Positions 1 to 13,400 of a stretch of DNA of 64,000 nucleotides are shown here, in pieces. The translations under genes were made by a program, and so were the position numbers. The notes under the pieces are model-generated. The model was not told the origin of the DNA, ran no database searches, and worked only from the letters and a program-made list of their open reading frames with translations. The stretch is from Cryptomeria japonica (taxonomy: Eukaryota > Streptophyta > Pinopsida > Cupressales > Cupressaceae), in NCBI RefSeq assembly GCF_030272615.1, contig NC_081411.1, positions 834,940,136 through 835,004,135 on the forward strand, read 5' to 3'. The stretch's first letter is position 1, and each line of letters begins with the position of its first letter.

Positions 1-78
1 TAAATCTATTTTCTAAACTACTATTTTTGTCAAAAATGGATAAGATTAAGGGGGTCAAACCTTTCGTGCACACAAAAG

Positions 79-504
79 TGTTAGGGTTTCAAGCAGATCC
101 GAAGCAAATATGAACTAACAATTATATGCAGATTTAAATACAAAAGATAAAGAAATAAAACAGGACACAGATAACACACAAATTTAATGTGGTTCACCCA
201 GAATGGGTTACGTCCACCATACACAGTCGTCCAATCTTTCTTATTATCCAGCAAAAATAGTACATCAACCTTACAATGTCTTAAGCATCCCAGCCGCTTA
301 TAACATGCATTTTTAGGGCAAAACCAAAGTCGACATTTTTAGGGTTTTATTACAATGTCGGTTTTCATAAAAAAAAAAATTTCTCGGGGGCTCCCGCCCC
401 TGAACCCCAACAAGGATATGTGCTGAGTGTATAGTACTTTGCTGATCAGTCGCCACATTTCAACAATCTCCCACTTGGAGACTGATCAGGCTCCACACCG
501 AACA
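79..504 (-). repeat. 3' LTR of the copia element
   Basis: This repeat matches 4556-5028 almost throughout. It is about 47 bp shorter because the right copy carries an extra segment around 4850-4925 in the CTCGGGGGCT-rich stretch, so one LTR has gained or lost an internal piece since insertion. On the element strand it starts TGTTCGGTGTGG and ends GAAACCCTAACA. Confidence 0.92.
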
Positions 505-520
505 ATCTCCCACTTGGAGA
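505..520 (-). other. Polypurine tract region next to the 3' LTR
   Basis: On the element strand the bases just before the LTR read CCAAGTGGGAGATTG, a purine-rich run at the position where copia elements prime plus-strand synthesis. The same bases also recur inside the LTR. Confidence 0.6.
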
Positions 521-646
521 CTGATACTACACGACACCACTATACATGCAACATCCGCTAGATAAAACACTAGGACTCGACTGGTATAAATTCCACAATT
601 ATCAATCAACAAGACCAATAGAAACTGATGAAGAAATCAACTTCTC

Positions 647-1270
647 CTATGGAACTGCCTTCGTGAACATATCGACGGGATTCTCACTTGTGTGAATCTT
701 CTCAAGCCGTAAATGACCCTCCTCCAAAACAGTCCAGATGAAGTGGTACCCGAGCTGAATGTGCTTTGTCCTTGAATGAAAAGTAGAGTTCTTCGCAAGA
801 TGAATGGCACTCTGGCTATCAGTATACAATGGGCGATCCTCCTGTGTCTGACCCAATTCCTCTAGAAAATATTGTAACCAAATCATCTCCTTGTTGGCTT
901 CTGTAGCAGCAACATACTCAGCTTCAGTGGTTGAAAGTGCAACAACCTTTTGCAACCTAGAAATCCAACTGACTGCAGTTCCCCCTATAGTAAAAACATA
1001 CCCTGTAGTGCTCCTCCGTGAATCAATATCACCTGCCAGATTAGAGTCAACAAATCCACTTGGAGTAGCATTAGATCCTTTGAAACATAATGCCTTTGTA
1101 ATGGTTCCTTTCAAATACCGAAGGATCCATTTCACAGCACTCCAATGTTCCATACCCGGATTACTCATAAACCTACTCACAACTCCCATTGCATGTGCAA
1201 TATCTGGCCTTGTGCATACCATTGCATACATCAGACTGCCAACAGCTGATGAATACGGGATGTTAGACAT
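647..1270 (-). pseudogene. Copia pol, RNase H domain
   Basis: C-terminal part of the copia polyprotein. It contains the family signatures SRRSTTGYVFTIGG, LSTTEAEYVAATEA and DSQSAIHLAKN, then the usual end NPVDMFTKAVP. These are the acidic-residue motifs of the Ty1/copia RNase H, which removes RNA from the RNA-DNA hybrid during cDNA synthesis. It lies in a different frame from the RT segment upstream, so a frameshift at about 1270-1276 separates the two. The domain itself has no internal stop. Confidence 0.92.
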
Positions 1271-1275
1271 TTTCT

Positions 1276-2151
1276 TTACCTCTTCCTGTGACTAGCCAAA
1301 GGTGTACTAACTGCTATTGCATCCTGCATGTTAAATCTTTTCAATACCTTCTTTATATACTCACTTTGGGACAAATTCAAGGTTCTATTTTTTCTGTCCT
1401 GTGTAATCCTCATACCCAGAATTTGCTTAGCTGCACCCAAATCCTTCATAGCAAATGACCTGGCTAATTTCTGTTTAAGATCATTTATGTGTTCCATGTT
1501 AGACCCAACAACAAGCATGTCATCAACATAAAGCAACAGGATAATATAACTGTCATTATCCAATCTCTTAAAATATACACAATGATCATAATGGCATCTA
1601 TGATAACCGTGTTCAGCCATGAAACTATCAAATTTTAAATACCATTGTCGGGGTGCTTGCTTTAGGCCATGCAAACTTTTCTTCAACCTGCACACCAAGT
1701 TCTCCTTACCTTTGACCTCATATCCCTGTGGTTGCAACATGTAAATTTCTTCCTCCAAATCTCCATGGAGAAAAGTTGTTTTCACATCTAATTGTTCAAG
1801 ATGTAAATCATCTGCAGCCACAAGACTAAGTACAGTTCTAATTGAAGTCATTTTTACAACTGGAGTAAATATTTCATCATAATTTATACCCTTTTTCTAT
1901 GCAAAACCTTTTACCACAAGTCTGGCCTTATATCTTTTCTGACCTCTTTCCTCCTCCTTCAGCCTATAAACCCATTTGTTAGGCAAAGCTCTTTTTTCTG
2001 CAGGTAAAGGGACTAAGTCCCAAGTCTTATTTTTCATCAAGGAGTCCATCTCCTCTTTCATGCCTAGCTCCCACTGTTGTTTGGCATCCACCTGCATTGC
2101 TTCTCCATATTCTTCTGGTTCACCAGAATCAATTAATAATATAGAATACAA
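1276..2151 (-). pseudogene. Copia pol, reverse transcriptase domain
   Basis: Copia RT (RVT_2). WELGMKEEMDSLMKNKTWDL and NKWVYRLK lie at the N-terminal end, followed by EQLDVKTTFLHGDLEEEIYM, LKKSLHGLKQAPRQWY and the catalytic YVDDMLVVG. One in-frame stop follows ARLVVKGFA where the family normally has a glutamine, which fits CAG or CAA changing to a stop. The catalytic residues remain, so the damage is recent compared with the spread of the family. It reads in another frame than the integrase and RNase H parts. Confidence 0.93.
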
Positions 2152-3826
2152 AGAAGGAAAAAATCTTTCAGGGGGTCTATTTGACCTCGTAGAACGTCTA
2201 ACACTTGCAAGAGTTTGTGGGACATTCTATTTTTGCTGAGCATCAGTTACCTGTGGCATTTCATTTTCAGGAATCTCATCCAACACCACATATTCTTGCT
2301 TGTCATGTTCATGCTTCTTTTCCTCCATCTGTTCATTATACATAACCTTCTTATTGAATATAATATCTCTACTTCTAGTTATTTTCTTATTTTCAAAATC
2401 TCATAACCGATGGCCATATTCATCTATCCCATATCCAATGAAGGTACATTTCTGAGATTTAGTATCAAGCTTGGTTCTGTTTTCTTTATCAACATGGACA
2501 AAAGCTTCACAACCAAAGGTTTTCAAAAAAGAATAATTTACCTTTTTTACCAGTCCATGCCTCCTCTGGAATACCACCATCCAAAGGGGTTGAAGGTCCT
2601 CTATTTATCAAATAGACAACAATATGTACAGCATCTGCCCAAAAATGTAAGGGCAATCCAGCATGCAATCTCATGCTCCTCGCGCGTTCCATGATAGTCC
2701 TATTCATTCTCTCTAACAAACCATTTTCCTGTGGAGTTCCTGGAACTATCTTCTGCTTTCTAATCCCATTTAAGGAGCAGTAATCTTCAAATGCTTTGCT
2801 GCAATACTCACCTCCATTATCCGATCTGAGACACTTCAACTTTTTTCCTGTCTCGTTCTCAACCAAAGCTTTCCATTTCTTAAAAGTTTCAAAAATATCT
2901 GATTTTTGTTTTAGGAAATATACCCATGTTTTTCTAGTTGAGTCATAAATAAAAATAACATAATAACAAGAGCCACCAAGAGATGATACCTGAGCCGATC
3001 CCCATACATCTGAATGTACAAACTCTAACTTTTCATTCTACTTCTCTTTCCCAACCTTGAGAAATCTGACTCTTTTCTGTTTACCATAAACACAGTTTTC
3101 ACATAACTCTAAATCAATCTTCTTTAGTCCTGGCAATAGATTTTTGGAGTGAAGGGTTTTCATCCCTTTCTCACTCATGTGCCCAATCCTATGGTGCCAC
3201 ATTATCGAATCTATTCTTGCAACATCTATTGTTGTTGTCCCTGTAGTAACTTTATCTGTAGCAGCTAGGGTAGAGTAAGTGTTACCTGTACACAGATATA
3301 ATGTGCCTACCTTTGCACCTTTAACTATTACTAATGATCCTTTACTGACCTTCCACATACTGTCTGAGAGGGTAACTATGCAACCTTCACTACCTAGTTG
3401 CCCAGCAGAAATTAAATTTCTTCTTAAATTAGGAACATGTCTTACCTCCTGCAGAAACCAGTCATTTCCATTCTGCAACTTGATCTTTATCTTTCCTTTT
3501 CCAACAATTTGATAGGGCTCATCATCACCCAAATATACCTATTCAAAATCACCTTGAACATAATCTAGAAAATATTTTCTATGGGGTGTAGCATGAAATG
3601 AAGCCCCAAAATCTATTACCCAGGAATCATTAACATTATCCAAACATAAGATTAAAGCATCTTGTAAAGTATTACTTGCAATATGAGCTTCCTTACTGTC
3701 ATTTTCATTTTTGTCTCCTTCTTTGTTTTTTCGAGACCAACAGTCTTTCTTTAGATGACCAGGCTTTCCGTAGTACCATCAATCTTTCTTTCCTCTAGAT
3801 TGAGAGTGTCCTTTCTTTGACTTCCC
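2152..3826 (-). pseudogene. Copia pol, protease and integrase domains
   Basis: From N to C terminus on the minus strand: a damaged zinc knuckle (WYYGKPGHLKKDC, first cysteine lost), a protease site reading VIDFGASFHATP instead of the usual D-S/T-G, the GAG-pre-integrase segment (MWHHRIGHMSEKGMKTLHSK with the paired cysteines LCENC), and the integrase core with HSDVWG, LRSDNGGEY and PGTPQENGLLERMNRT. These supply the D-D-E residues. Several stops interrupt it, at TGA or TAG. A linker with FIGYG-like sequence runs up to the RT. Function is lost in this copy. Confidence 0.9.
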
Positions 3827-4495
3827 TCATGACTTCTCATTCTCAGGGCCTTTTCCTCTTTCCTTTGATCTTCCTCTATTCTCCACATTCAAAACACTAC
3901 CTAATGATGTTGGAGTCTCACCTATGCTTTTCTTTCGCATTTTATTGCTTAAAATAACACCAACAATATCATCAAATACCAAAGTATTTTTACCAAAGAC
4001 AGAGTTACTTACAACCATAACCAAGCTATTCCAGCTTTTTGGCAAAGAACATAAAATCAAGAGAGCCCTAACCTCTTCTACAAAAGTATTTTTTACCGAA
4101 GACAATTGACTGGTAATTGTATTAAATTCATTTAAGTGCTCCGCTATAGATCCTCCCTCACTCATTTTCAAATTAAACAAACGCTTCATAAGAAATACCT
4201 TATTTGAAGCCGAGGGTTTCTCATACAACTTAGCCAATGTCGCCATCAAATCTACAGTCATTTTTGCTTCTGTTATATTGAATGCTACAGACGGTGCAAG
4301 GCACAATCGAATGGATCCCAATGCCTTTCTATCTAAAATGTCCCACTCTTCATCCAACATCATGGTCGCTTTCTTTGTCTTTCCTTCCAATGGCCGCCAC
4401 AAATCCTTTTGATACAGGTAATCCTCCATCTGCATTTTCTATAACTGATAGTTCTGGTCGTTAAACTTTTCAACCTTGAATTTGGAATCCTCCAT
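3827..4495 (-). pseudogene. Copia gag
   Basis: Capsid-like gag of the copia UBN2 type. It starts at an ATG reading MEDSKFKVEKFNDQNYQL; a TAG follows where the family has tryptophan, then KMQMEDYLYQKDLW. A typical LKMSEGGSIAEHLNEFNTI segment and a basic, glutamate-rich tail lead to the zinc knuckle. The start is the first ATG after the primer site and opens the usual copia gag. The single early stop truncates the protein to 18 residues. Confidence 0.88.
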
Positions 4496-4540
4496 TGCTC
4501 CCACTCAAATCTGAGAGTCCTGCCAATTTACAGAAAACCT

Positions 4541-4553
4541 TGCTCTGATACCA
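4541..4553 (-). other. Primer-binding site, initiator-Met tRNA type
   Basis: On the element strand the bases just after the 5' LTR read TGGTATCAGAGCA, the classic plant copia primer site complementary to the 3' end of initiator methionine tRNA. It sits two bases inside the LTR end. Confidence 0.92.
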
Positions 4554-4555
4554 AT

Positions 4556-5028
4556 TGTTAGGGTTTCAAGCAGATCCGAAGCAAATATGAACTAACAATT
4601 ATATGCAGATTTAAATACAAAAGATAAAGAAATAAAACAGGACACAGATAACACAGAGATTTAACGTGGTTCACCCATAATGGGTTACGTCCACCATACA
4701 CAACCATCCAATCTTTCTTATTATCTAGCAAAAATAGTACATCAACCTTACAATGCCTTAAGCATCCCAGCCGCTTATAACATGCATTTTTAGGGCAAAA
4801 ACAAAGTCGGCCTTTTTAGGGTTTTATTACAATGTCGGTTTTCATAAAAAAAAAATACCCCAAAAAAATTTTCTCGGGGGCTCCTGCCCTTGAACCCTCG
4901 CTTTTCTCGGGGGGCTGTCGGCCCCGGACCCTGACAAGGATACGTGTTGAGTGTACAGTACTTTGCTAATCAGTCACCACATTTCAACAATCTCCCACTT
5001 GGAGACTGATCAGGCTCCACACCGAACA
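4556..5028 (-). repeat. 5' LTR of the copia element
   Basis: Promoter-bearing LTR of the minus-strand element, matching 79-504. It contains the extra segment described for the left copy, with two CTCGGGGG runs where the left LTR has one. The outer end is followed by AAAAG, the target duplication. Confidence 0.92.
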
Positions 5029-5033
5029 AAAAG

Positions 5034-5675
5034 TGTTCATGTTTTTTTAGCAAAACATAACATAGTGTTTAGTGTGCACATCAAAACTATTATAGTTGCA
5101 TTTAGTATTTTGAAGAAACCTTTGATAGAAAGTTATTAAGAGTGAGTACTAGAAGTTGTGTATTTTTTTGTAATTTTTTGTTAAGTATTTTTCTTTTATG
5201 ATTTTTCGAAGTGGACGCATCTTGAAAATCATATACCCGTTGGTGTACACCACATAACTTATACTAAAATATTCGAAAATACAAATTTTGCTTTTTGAAA
5301 GTATAAATAATGAATTTTAGAACATTAATATATAATTTATTTCAAAATGGACAATTGGTTCAAAAGTAATTGAAAAAATGGTACACAAATGTCTCTGAGA
5401 ACTATGGAAACATTGGTAAAAGAAATTAAAAAATAATTTGTTATGTTGTTCAAATCTAAGCTTAGAAAGCTTAGAAGGCATGTGAAATTATGGTGGTAAT
5501 TTTACAAATACCCACTTCATAACGTGTAAACCTAATGATGAGGAAGTTGAGAAACCAAATTGGGAGAAGAAAACATGTTAAAAGGAGGGAAATGAAGCTC
5601 CCAAGCCTAAGACTTGTCATCCAAGGCTAAGTACAAGCTAAAACACACAAGTGCTATTTGAATTCAAAATGCATA
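5034..5675. other. AT-rich spacer
   Basis: I see no ORF of note, repeat or RNA gene here. It separates the copia element from the palindromic CT/GA structure. Confidence 0.6.
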
Positions 5676-6504
5676 CTTATTATTTGAAATAAAACCACGT
5701 ATGCACTTTTATGAGAGAGAAACATGCTCGCATTATAACCCAAATGCAAAATGGTAAACAAGCAAAACATGTTTGCATTTTAATGATATAAAGCTAGAAA
5801 AGGAACATGCCCCTAGATGCTATTGCCTTTGGCCTTCCCTTAGAATTTTTTCATGCCAATATATACATAAAATATAACTTAAATTACAAGTTATATTTTC
5901 TCTTTGTCCTTTATCTTTCTTATTAATTTAGTTATATTTTATGTATATATTAGCAGGATATTTGAGAATGGTTTCAAATCTCTAGGAGTCATAATACAAA
6001 TTTTAGGTTTTAGGAGAGCTTATAATTTTTTAGACTTAGTCAAATTTAAATAAATAGTAGGTTTATATCATCATTCTCTTGTTGTCTCTCTATCTATCTT
6101 GCACTCTTTCTCTCCCCCAAGCTCTAGACCTATCTATTTTCCTATGCCTCTCCTTCCCCTCCCTCTTTACCTCTCTCTATCTCACTCTCTCCTCTCTCCC
6201 TAGAAGCTCTAGATATTATAATTTCTTAGGCTTAGTCAAATTTCAATAATCACTAAGCTCCTATTATCATTCTCTCTTTATATCTATTTCACTCTCTTTG
6301 TCTCCCTCAATCTCTAGATCTATCTCTCTTCCTATCACACTCTCTCTCTCCCCCTCTCTCCCTCATCTCTCTATCTCATTCTCTCCTCTCCCCCCCTCTC
6401 TCCCCTATCTCTATCTCATTATATCCTCTCTCCCCAAACTCTAAACCTATCTCTCTCACCTTTCAACTCTATATCTCCCCTCTCTTCTCTACCTACCTCA
6501 CACG

Positions 6505-6508
<4 letters not shown>

Positions 6509-6594
<86 letters not shown>
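6509..6594. repeat. (CT)n microsatellite
   Basis: About 43 uninterrupted CT units within the left arm of the palindrome. A second CT run of about 40 bp lies near 6967-7006. Confidence 0.98.
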
Positions 6595-6597
<3 letters not shown>

Positions 6598-6963
6598 TAC
6601 CTCTACTTCACTACATACCTCTCCCTCTCTCTCTCATTTTATCAATATCCCATCCTCCCATGCTCCCTCTCTACTTATCTCACTCTTAACCTTTCCCTCT
6701 GTACTTACCTATGTCTCCCCTCTCCCTCTCTCTACACACCTCTACATCCCTCCCTCCCTACCTCTATTTATCTACATAAATCTCACTCTCTTTATCTCTC
6801 GCTCCATCCCTCCCTCCTTCCATCTTGATTTCTCTTCATCTCACTCTCTTTGTCTCCCCCAAGCTTTATACCTTTCTCTCTCATCACTCTCCCTCTCTCC
6901 CCTCTCTCCCCTCTCTCTATCTCACTCTCTCCTCTCCACCCCAAAATCTAGACCCATCTTTCC

Positions 6964-7009
<46 letters not shown>

Positions 7010-8200
7010 ATGCCTCCTTCTCACTCCCTTCCTCTATTTTTCTACATAGCTCTCCTTCCATCCTCCTTCTATCTATACTTATATCTCCCCTCACACTCTC
7101 TCTATACACATATCTCCCTCCTTCCCTACCTACCTCTATTTCTCTAGATAAATTTACCTCCCACCCTCTATCTTTACACCTACATCCATCTTTCCTTCCC
7201 TCCCTCCACCTCTCTAGTTATCCATCTATCTCCCGTCTCCCTTTCTCTATTTATCTCCTCTCTCTCTCTCTACACATCTATCTACCCTCTTACTCTTTTT
7301 GTCCCCCCTCTTTCTCTCTACCTACCTCTATTTCTATCCCTCTCTACTTTTATCTTCCCTAACTCTCCACCTCCTTCCCTCTATACTACTATTTATATCA
7401 CCTCACTCTCTCTTTATCTCTCCCTACCTCTCCCTCCCTCCTTCCCTCACCATACTCTCTCTCTCTAACTACTTGTCTCTATCTACCCCCCCTTTCTTTA
7501 AATACCTATCCTTCCCTCCCTAGCTCTGACTCTCCCCTTCACTTTTGTCTATCTTGCCTCTCTTTGTCTCTCTCCTCCCCTCTCCACCTCTCTCTATCTA
7601 TTTCCCCCCACTCAACTTATCACTATCTCCCTCTCTCCTTCACTATATATATCTCCCTCCTTGCAAGACCTCTATTTCTATCCCTCCCTCTATCTCACAA
7701 ACCTTCCCTCGCCACTTCTATCTATCTTACCTATCTCTCCACTCTCCCTCCCTACTATAGGTCTTTCTCAATCTACATCTCTCTCCCTCTTAAGCTATTT
7801 CTCTACCTCTCTCTCTTTCCTTTTCTCTCTACTTATCTATATCTACCTACATGTATTGCAATCTTTTCGTACTCTATTTGTCTACATACCTCTCACTCCA
7901 TCCTACCATATTTATTTGTCTCCATCTCTCTCTCTTTATCTCACCTCAAAGGGAGAGAGCTAGAGAGATGAGAGACCCAGTGGGAGAGAGAGTAATGTCA
8001 AATATACAGAGGGGAGTGACAAATGTGTGTGATGAGATATGAAGGGAGAGGTAGAGAGGTAAAGAGGGAGGGAGAGAGATAATTGGAGAGGCGAGAGATA
8101 GAGGGGTGAGAGAGAAGAGAGGAAGGGGAAAGGGAGGATCCATAGAGAGGAACAGAAGGAGAGAGGTAGAGAAGTGAGAGACCTAAAGGAGGATAAAGTG

Positions 8201-8366
<166 letters not shown>

Positions 8367-8455
8367 ATAAGACATGGATGGATAGGTAGAGAGATAAAGA
8401 GGGAGGGAGGGAGAGTGGAGATATAAGTAGACAAAGTAGGAAACCTATAAAAAAT

Positions 8456-8612
8456 GTGTACTTGAATTATGAAGGACAATCCAATGAATATTTCTATGGG
8501 AATAAATCCATACATAGTCATTGGATTGCCCTTCATAATTCAAGTATGTCCTAATATTTATGCATCTCTTCCCACATAAATAGTTATTGGATTGCCCTTC
8601 ATAATTCAAGTA
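8456..8612. repeat. Small inverted/direct repeat, MITE-like hairpin
   Basis: ACTTGAATTATGAAGG-CAATCCAATGA (near 8460-8486) is followed by its inverted copy near 8518-8545 and by a second copy of that inverted form near 8583-8610. One hairpin of about 28-bp arms therefore has a duplicated right arm. It interrupts the simple-sequence DNA near the middle of the palindrome. Confidence 0.8.
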
Positions 8613-9224
8613 ATTTTTTTAAAGTGTCCTAATATGTATACCTCTATCTACCCTCCTTCTCCCTCCCTCTTTACCTATCTACCTCTCCCTCCATGTCTCA
8701 TTACACACATTTCTCACTCTCTCCCCCCACTCTCTCTATATCTCTCACCTCTCTCCTCTCCCTTCGCTCCTCTCTATTGATCCTCTCCTTTCTCCTCCCT
8801 CTCTTATCACTCTCACTTCTCCATTTGTCCCCTCTCCAAGTCTCTCCCTCCCTATCTCATTACACACATTTCTCACTCCCCTCTATATCTCTCACTTCAC
8901 TCTCTCTCTCTCCTATTGGGTCTCTCACCTCTCTACATAAATAGAGAGAGGAGATAAATAGAGAAAGGGAGAGGGGAGATAAAGAGTAGAGATAGATGGA
9001 AAAGTAGAGAGGTAGAGAGAGGGAAGGAGGAGGGATGTAGGTATAAATAGAATGGGTGAGAGGGAGATTTATGTAGAGAAATAGAGGTAGGTAGGGAAGG
9101 AGCGAGACACATGTTTAGAGAGAGGGAGAGGGTAAATAGATATAAGTAGAGATAGAAGAGGAGAGAGAGGAGGGAAGGAGGGAAGGATGGAAGGAGAGCT
9201 ATGTAAAAAAATAGAGGTAGGAAG

Positions 9225-9230
<6 letters not shown>

Positions 9231-9268
<38 letters not shown>
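9231..9268. repeat. (GA)n microsatellite
   Basis: Uninterrupted AG run in the right arm of the palindrome. Confidence 0.95.
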
Positions 9269-9270
<2 letters not shown>

Positions 9271-9545
9271 TGAAAGATAGGTCTCGATCTTGGGGTCGAG
9301 AGGAGAGAGTTAGATAGAGAGAGGTAGAGAGAGGGGAGAAAGGACGAGTGATAGGGAGAGAGATAGGTATAAATATTAGAAGGATAAAGAGAGTGAGATA
9401 AAGATAAATAAAGAGGGAAGGAGGGAGGGGGGAGTGAGAGAGAGAGGAAGAGAGGGAAATTTATGTAGATAAATAGATGCAGGGAGTGAGGGAGGTAGAA
9501 GTACGTGGAGAGAGGGAGAGTGAAGATAGAGGTAAGTGGAAAGGG

Positions 9546-9669
<124 letters not shown>

Positions 9670-10450
9670 GTAGAGAAGTAGAGGTAGGGAGAGAGTGAGG
9701 GGATGTATGCAAGGGAGGGAGAGGGAGAGAATAGAGATAAGTAGAGAGAGTGAAGGAGAGAGAGTTGGGGAGGGGGAGAGAGAGGTGAAATAGAGAGGAG
9801 AGAATGTGTGAGGTAGGTAGAGAAAAGAGGAGAAATACAGAGAAGGGTGAGAGAGAAGAGGGTGAGATAGACAGATAGGGGAGAGAGGGGGAGAGGGAGA
9901 GTGATAGACCGAGAGATAGATCTAGAGATCAAGGGAAACAAAAAGGGTGAAATAGAGATAGAGAGAATGATAATAGGAGCTTGGTGATTATTCAAATTTG
10001 ACTAAGTTTGAGAAATTACAAGTTATAGAGCTTGGGGAGAGAAGATAGAGAGAGGTAGAGAGAAAGGAGGAGAGACACGGGAAAACATAGAGGTCTAAAT
10101 TTTGGGGGAGACAAAGAGGGTGATATAGAGAGATAACAAGAGAATGATGATAGGAGCCTATTGATTACTGAAATTTGATTAAGTTTGAAAAATTACAAAA
10201 TCTCCCAAAATCTAGAATCTGCATTATGACTCCTATAGATCTGAAACCATTCTCAAACATCCCGCCAATATATACATAAAATATAACTTAAAGTACAAGA
10301 AAAATAAAAGATAAAGAGAAAATATAACTTATATTTGTTATATTTTATGTATTTATTGTCATGAAAAAAAAAAAAGCATAACGCGTGCGTGTTTCTCTCT
10401 CATAAAAGTGTGTACACAGTTTTATTTCATATAACAAGTGGCCAAGTGCT

Positions 10451-13400
10451 TAGATTTTGATCAAACGAGACATTGATATGTTTTTCTTCAAAATGAGACC
10501 ACGACTTCTCTCAATTTTAAAGCTTAAACTTTTAAAATTATAAAATTTATGGCACCACTTGCTTTAGAATACTCTTAAAAAATCTAAGAAGCATTCTCTA
10601 AAATACTTAGGAAACCCTCTTTAATGGGACAACAATATGAAGGTACAATTCCATGGGGCTTCATAATCTATTTTGAAGAAGTAGGGATCCATGAACAAAA
10701 ATAAAATGCATTGAGATGACATTTTTAGGGCACCACTATTGGTCTAAAAGTGTCCATGTACCATAACATGTATTGGTACCCCAATCACCTATTGGTCCCT
10801 CCCCCAACAAAATTAAATAATTTATTTTCCTCAACAATAATAACAAACCCTACTTTTTAATTAAAAAAATTAAGAACTTGAATTTTAAATTTAAATTACA
10901 TTATAAAATTTAGAACCCACCCATTTTAAAACAAGAGACGCAAAGCGTCAAGTTCCTGCCTATAGTTATTATAGGGTAGAGTAGATAACGTAGTTATTTA
11001 TGGATATGAATATTACAATTGTATTAGCTATAATCATCAAGATTGGAGACAAAAATTATGTTATCGTTGAAAAGGTTTAATGATAAGATAATAATTGCTT
11101 ATTAAGTTAAATCAACAGTGTGCATAAATAGAGAGTAATGGCCTAGAGAGTGAAAAGTCTACAAATTTATTAGTTACATGTTGGTCTATAAATTTTGTGA
11201 ATTTTTCAAATTATTATTTATACACAAGAATTTAAATTTTCATATTTATAGTGGATAGATAAGATTTATGTAGATTATTTATAAAACAAATTATTTTTAT
11301 ATCTTGTAAGATGAAACACCACATTTAATGTTTACAGTAAAATATGAAATTATTTATTTGTTTTATAGAATTAATTGAGAAATATTTTTTAGGCATGTTT
11401 GATGCTTTTTCCTATACAGAATTGTGGGAACTTTTATTAGCATCTTCTACAAAACTAAGAAGGTAAGAAAAACACTACAATCATGATGAATACATTGAAT
11501 TATTCCGTAATAAGATAATGGTCACATTTTAAGTGTTGTGAAATTTCAACATTTTGAAGATTACAATACAAAATAAAATCATAGCTTGTGAAACTTTCTC
11601 ATCTTTTTATTATTTTTGTTTAGTACCTACATACACTTTGTCAAATGTCATGTACGAGAGAGCTCTGTAATGAATTAGTGGTTAATTGATTTTAGTTGGC
11701 TGCAAAGAATTTGGTTGTGTTTCTGTAAATCTCTATAACAAAAGACAAACAATTAGGCAAATATATAGATAAAGTTGGCAAATTAAGTATGAGGGTTAAA
11801 ACGAAAAAACTCACCTTTCTTGCAATCCAGACAATTAAAGCAAAAAGTTGTAGATGGCTTTTTTTGTAATATCAAAGTTAAGAAGAGAGCTGGTTGAAGA
11901 ATTTGTCCATGAAAAGGCTGATATTTCTGCTCAAAAATTTGTGTCAAGACAATTGAATGTTTACCATCTATTTTGTTATGAGTGTTATATAACTAAGAAT
12001 TAGTAACTACTTTTTCTATTGAAATAAAAAAATAATTACAGATTCCAAGAGCCTAGAAGATCATGAGCAGTAGACAGTGCAACCATCTCAAGGATCTTTC
12101 AAACTTACAATTAAGGAAGAACAATAATCTTACACAAACCTTGTTGTTGCATAACAATAATTCAATAAGTTCAGCATTAAGAAAAAAATTACAACTCGAA
12201 TATGATAAAACACACACCCGTGCAAGCACAAGGTGATATCAAATGCTTCTCTGCCAATAAACCAGCTTCACCCAACACAAAAATTGGAGTTGATTCCAAG
12301 CAAATTCTGCAGATTGGATCAAATTGCTCACCCCCTGTACCCATGCATATTTTGGCAGTCTGAAACATAAATCATTTTGACTTTATTTCCCATCAGGGGT
12401 AATAAGCAGGTTTAGTTGGATTTCTACTTGCTCAGGCTATGCATAATCCTCACTGCCAATTTAGGAAGCACACTTGATAATTGGTCACCGTAGCCTTCAT
12501 AGTTTGGCTCAACTTGTACTTACCATTTCCTTTCACATTAAACATAAGACATATCCTAAACATAGGCTTATCTTACAATTATGACATTACCACATCACTA
12601 TTGAAATAAAAGATTCACAATCCAACCGTTTCTAACATAACTACCAAAGCAAAACTTCTTCTGGTCATTTAGGGCAATCACCATGATTTTTAGTAGTGGC
12701 TTCAGCATATAAGCTAAGTCACAAATTTAACAAATACCACATATCAAATGCTATATTAAAATCCAAAACTACTTATGCTATAGTTGAAAAAAGATGAGCA
12801 GATCGATGGTGTTCTCAATCATATAGTTACTAACTCAAACTTTCATTTTAGTCTAATCTTGAAGAATACATATAATCTCTTATTACATTGTTTGTAGTTC
12901 ACAAAACATAAGAAAAATACTATTGTTGACATTACCTTGATCATAATATTGTAGCAAGGTTATCATTCATTAATAATTAGCTGTATACAAATCCACACAA
13001 AGGTTACTGATATGCTACAAAACCAAAATATTCAAATTTGAAATTGAACTATACTTCACATGCAACGCAAAGATCAGTTGAAAAAAAAATTGATTTCATA
13101 CTAATAGTGAACACGACAACAAAACATAAGTCAAACGAACAGAAATTTAAATTAAATTTCTCTAACAATACTCATCCAGAAAGGTTAACCAGAAAATTAC
13201 TTTACACGATTTTCATTACGAATAAGCAAAAATGAACAGATAGTTCAAATTTTTTACGCAAGTAGCTAACAAAGACATTTAACTATGAGATATATACAAA
13301 ATTTTAACAAACAAGCTAACCACCACGAGTTTTTGTAATACAACCACTCAAGTGCAAATTTATCATGCACAATAAATGATATATTTTCATAAGCAAGCAA

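Larger units (their letters stand above)
79..5028 (-). mobile_element. Ty1/copia LTR retrotransposon, decayed but structurally complete
   Basis: Two long direct repeats bound a minus-strand gag-pol, and AAAAG lies immediately outside both ends (74-78 and 5029-5033), a 5-bp target duplication. The LTRs begin TGTTCGG and end CCTAACA on the element strand. The domain order gag, zinc knuckle, protease, integrase, RT, RNase H is the Ty1/copia order. The coding region has several stops and at least two frame changes, so the copy cannot make its own proteins. The length of about 5 kb is normal for the family. The integrase region is most like the Tork group by impression only. Confidence 0.93.
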
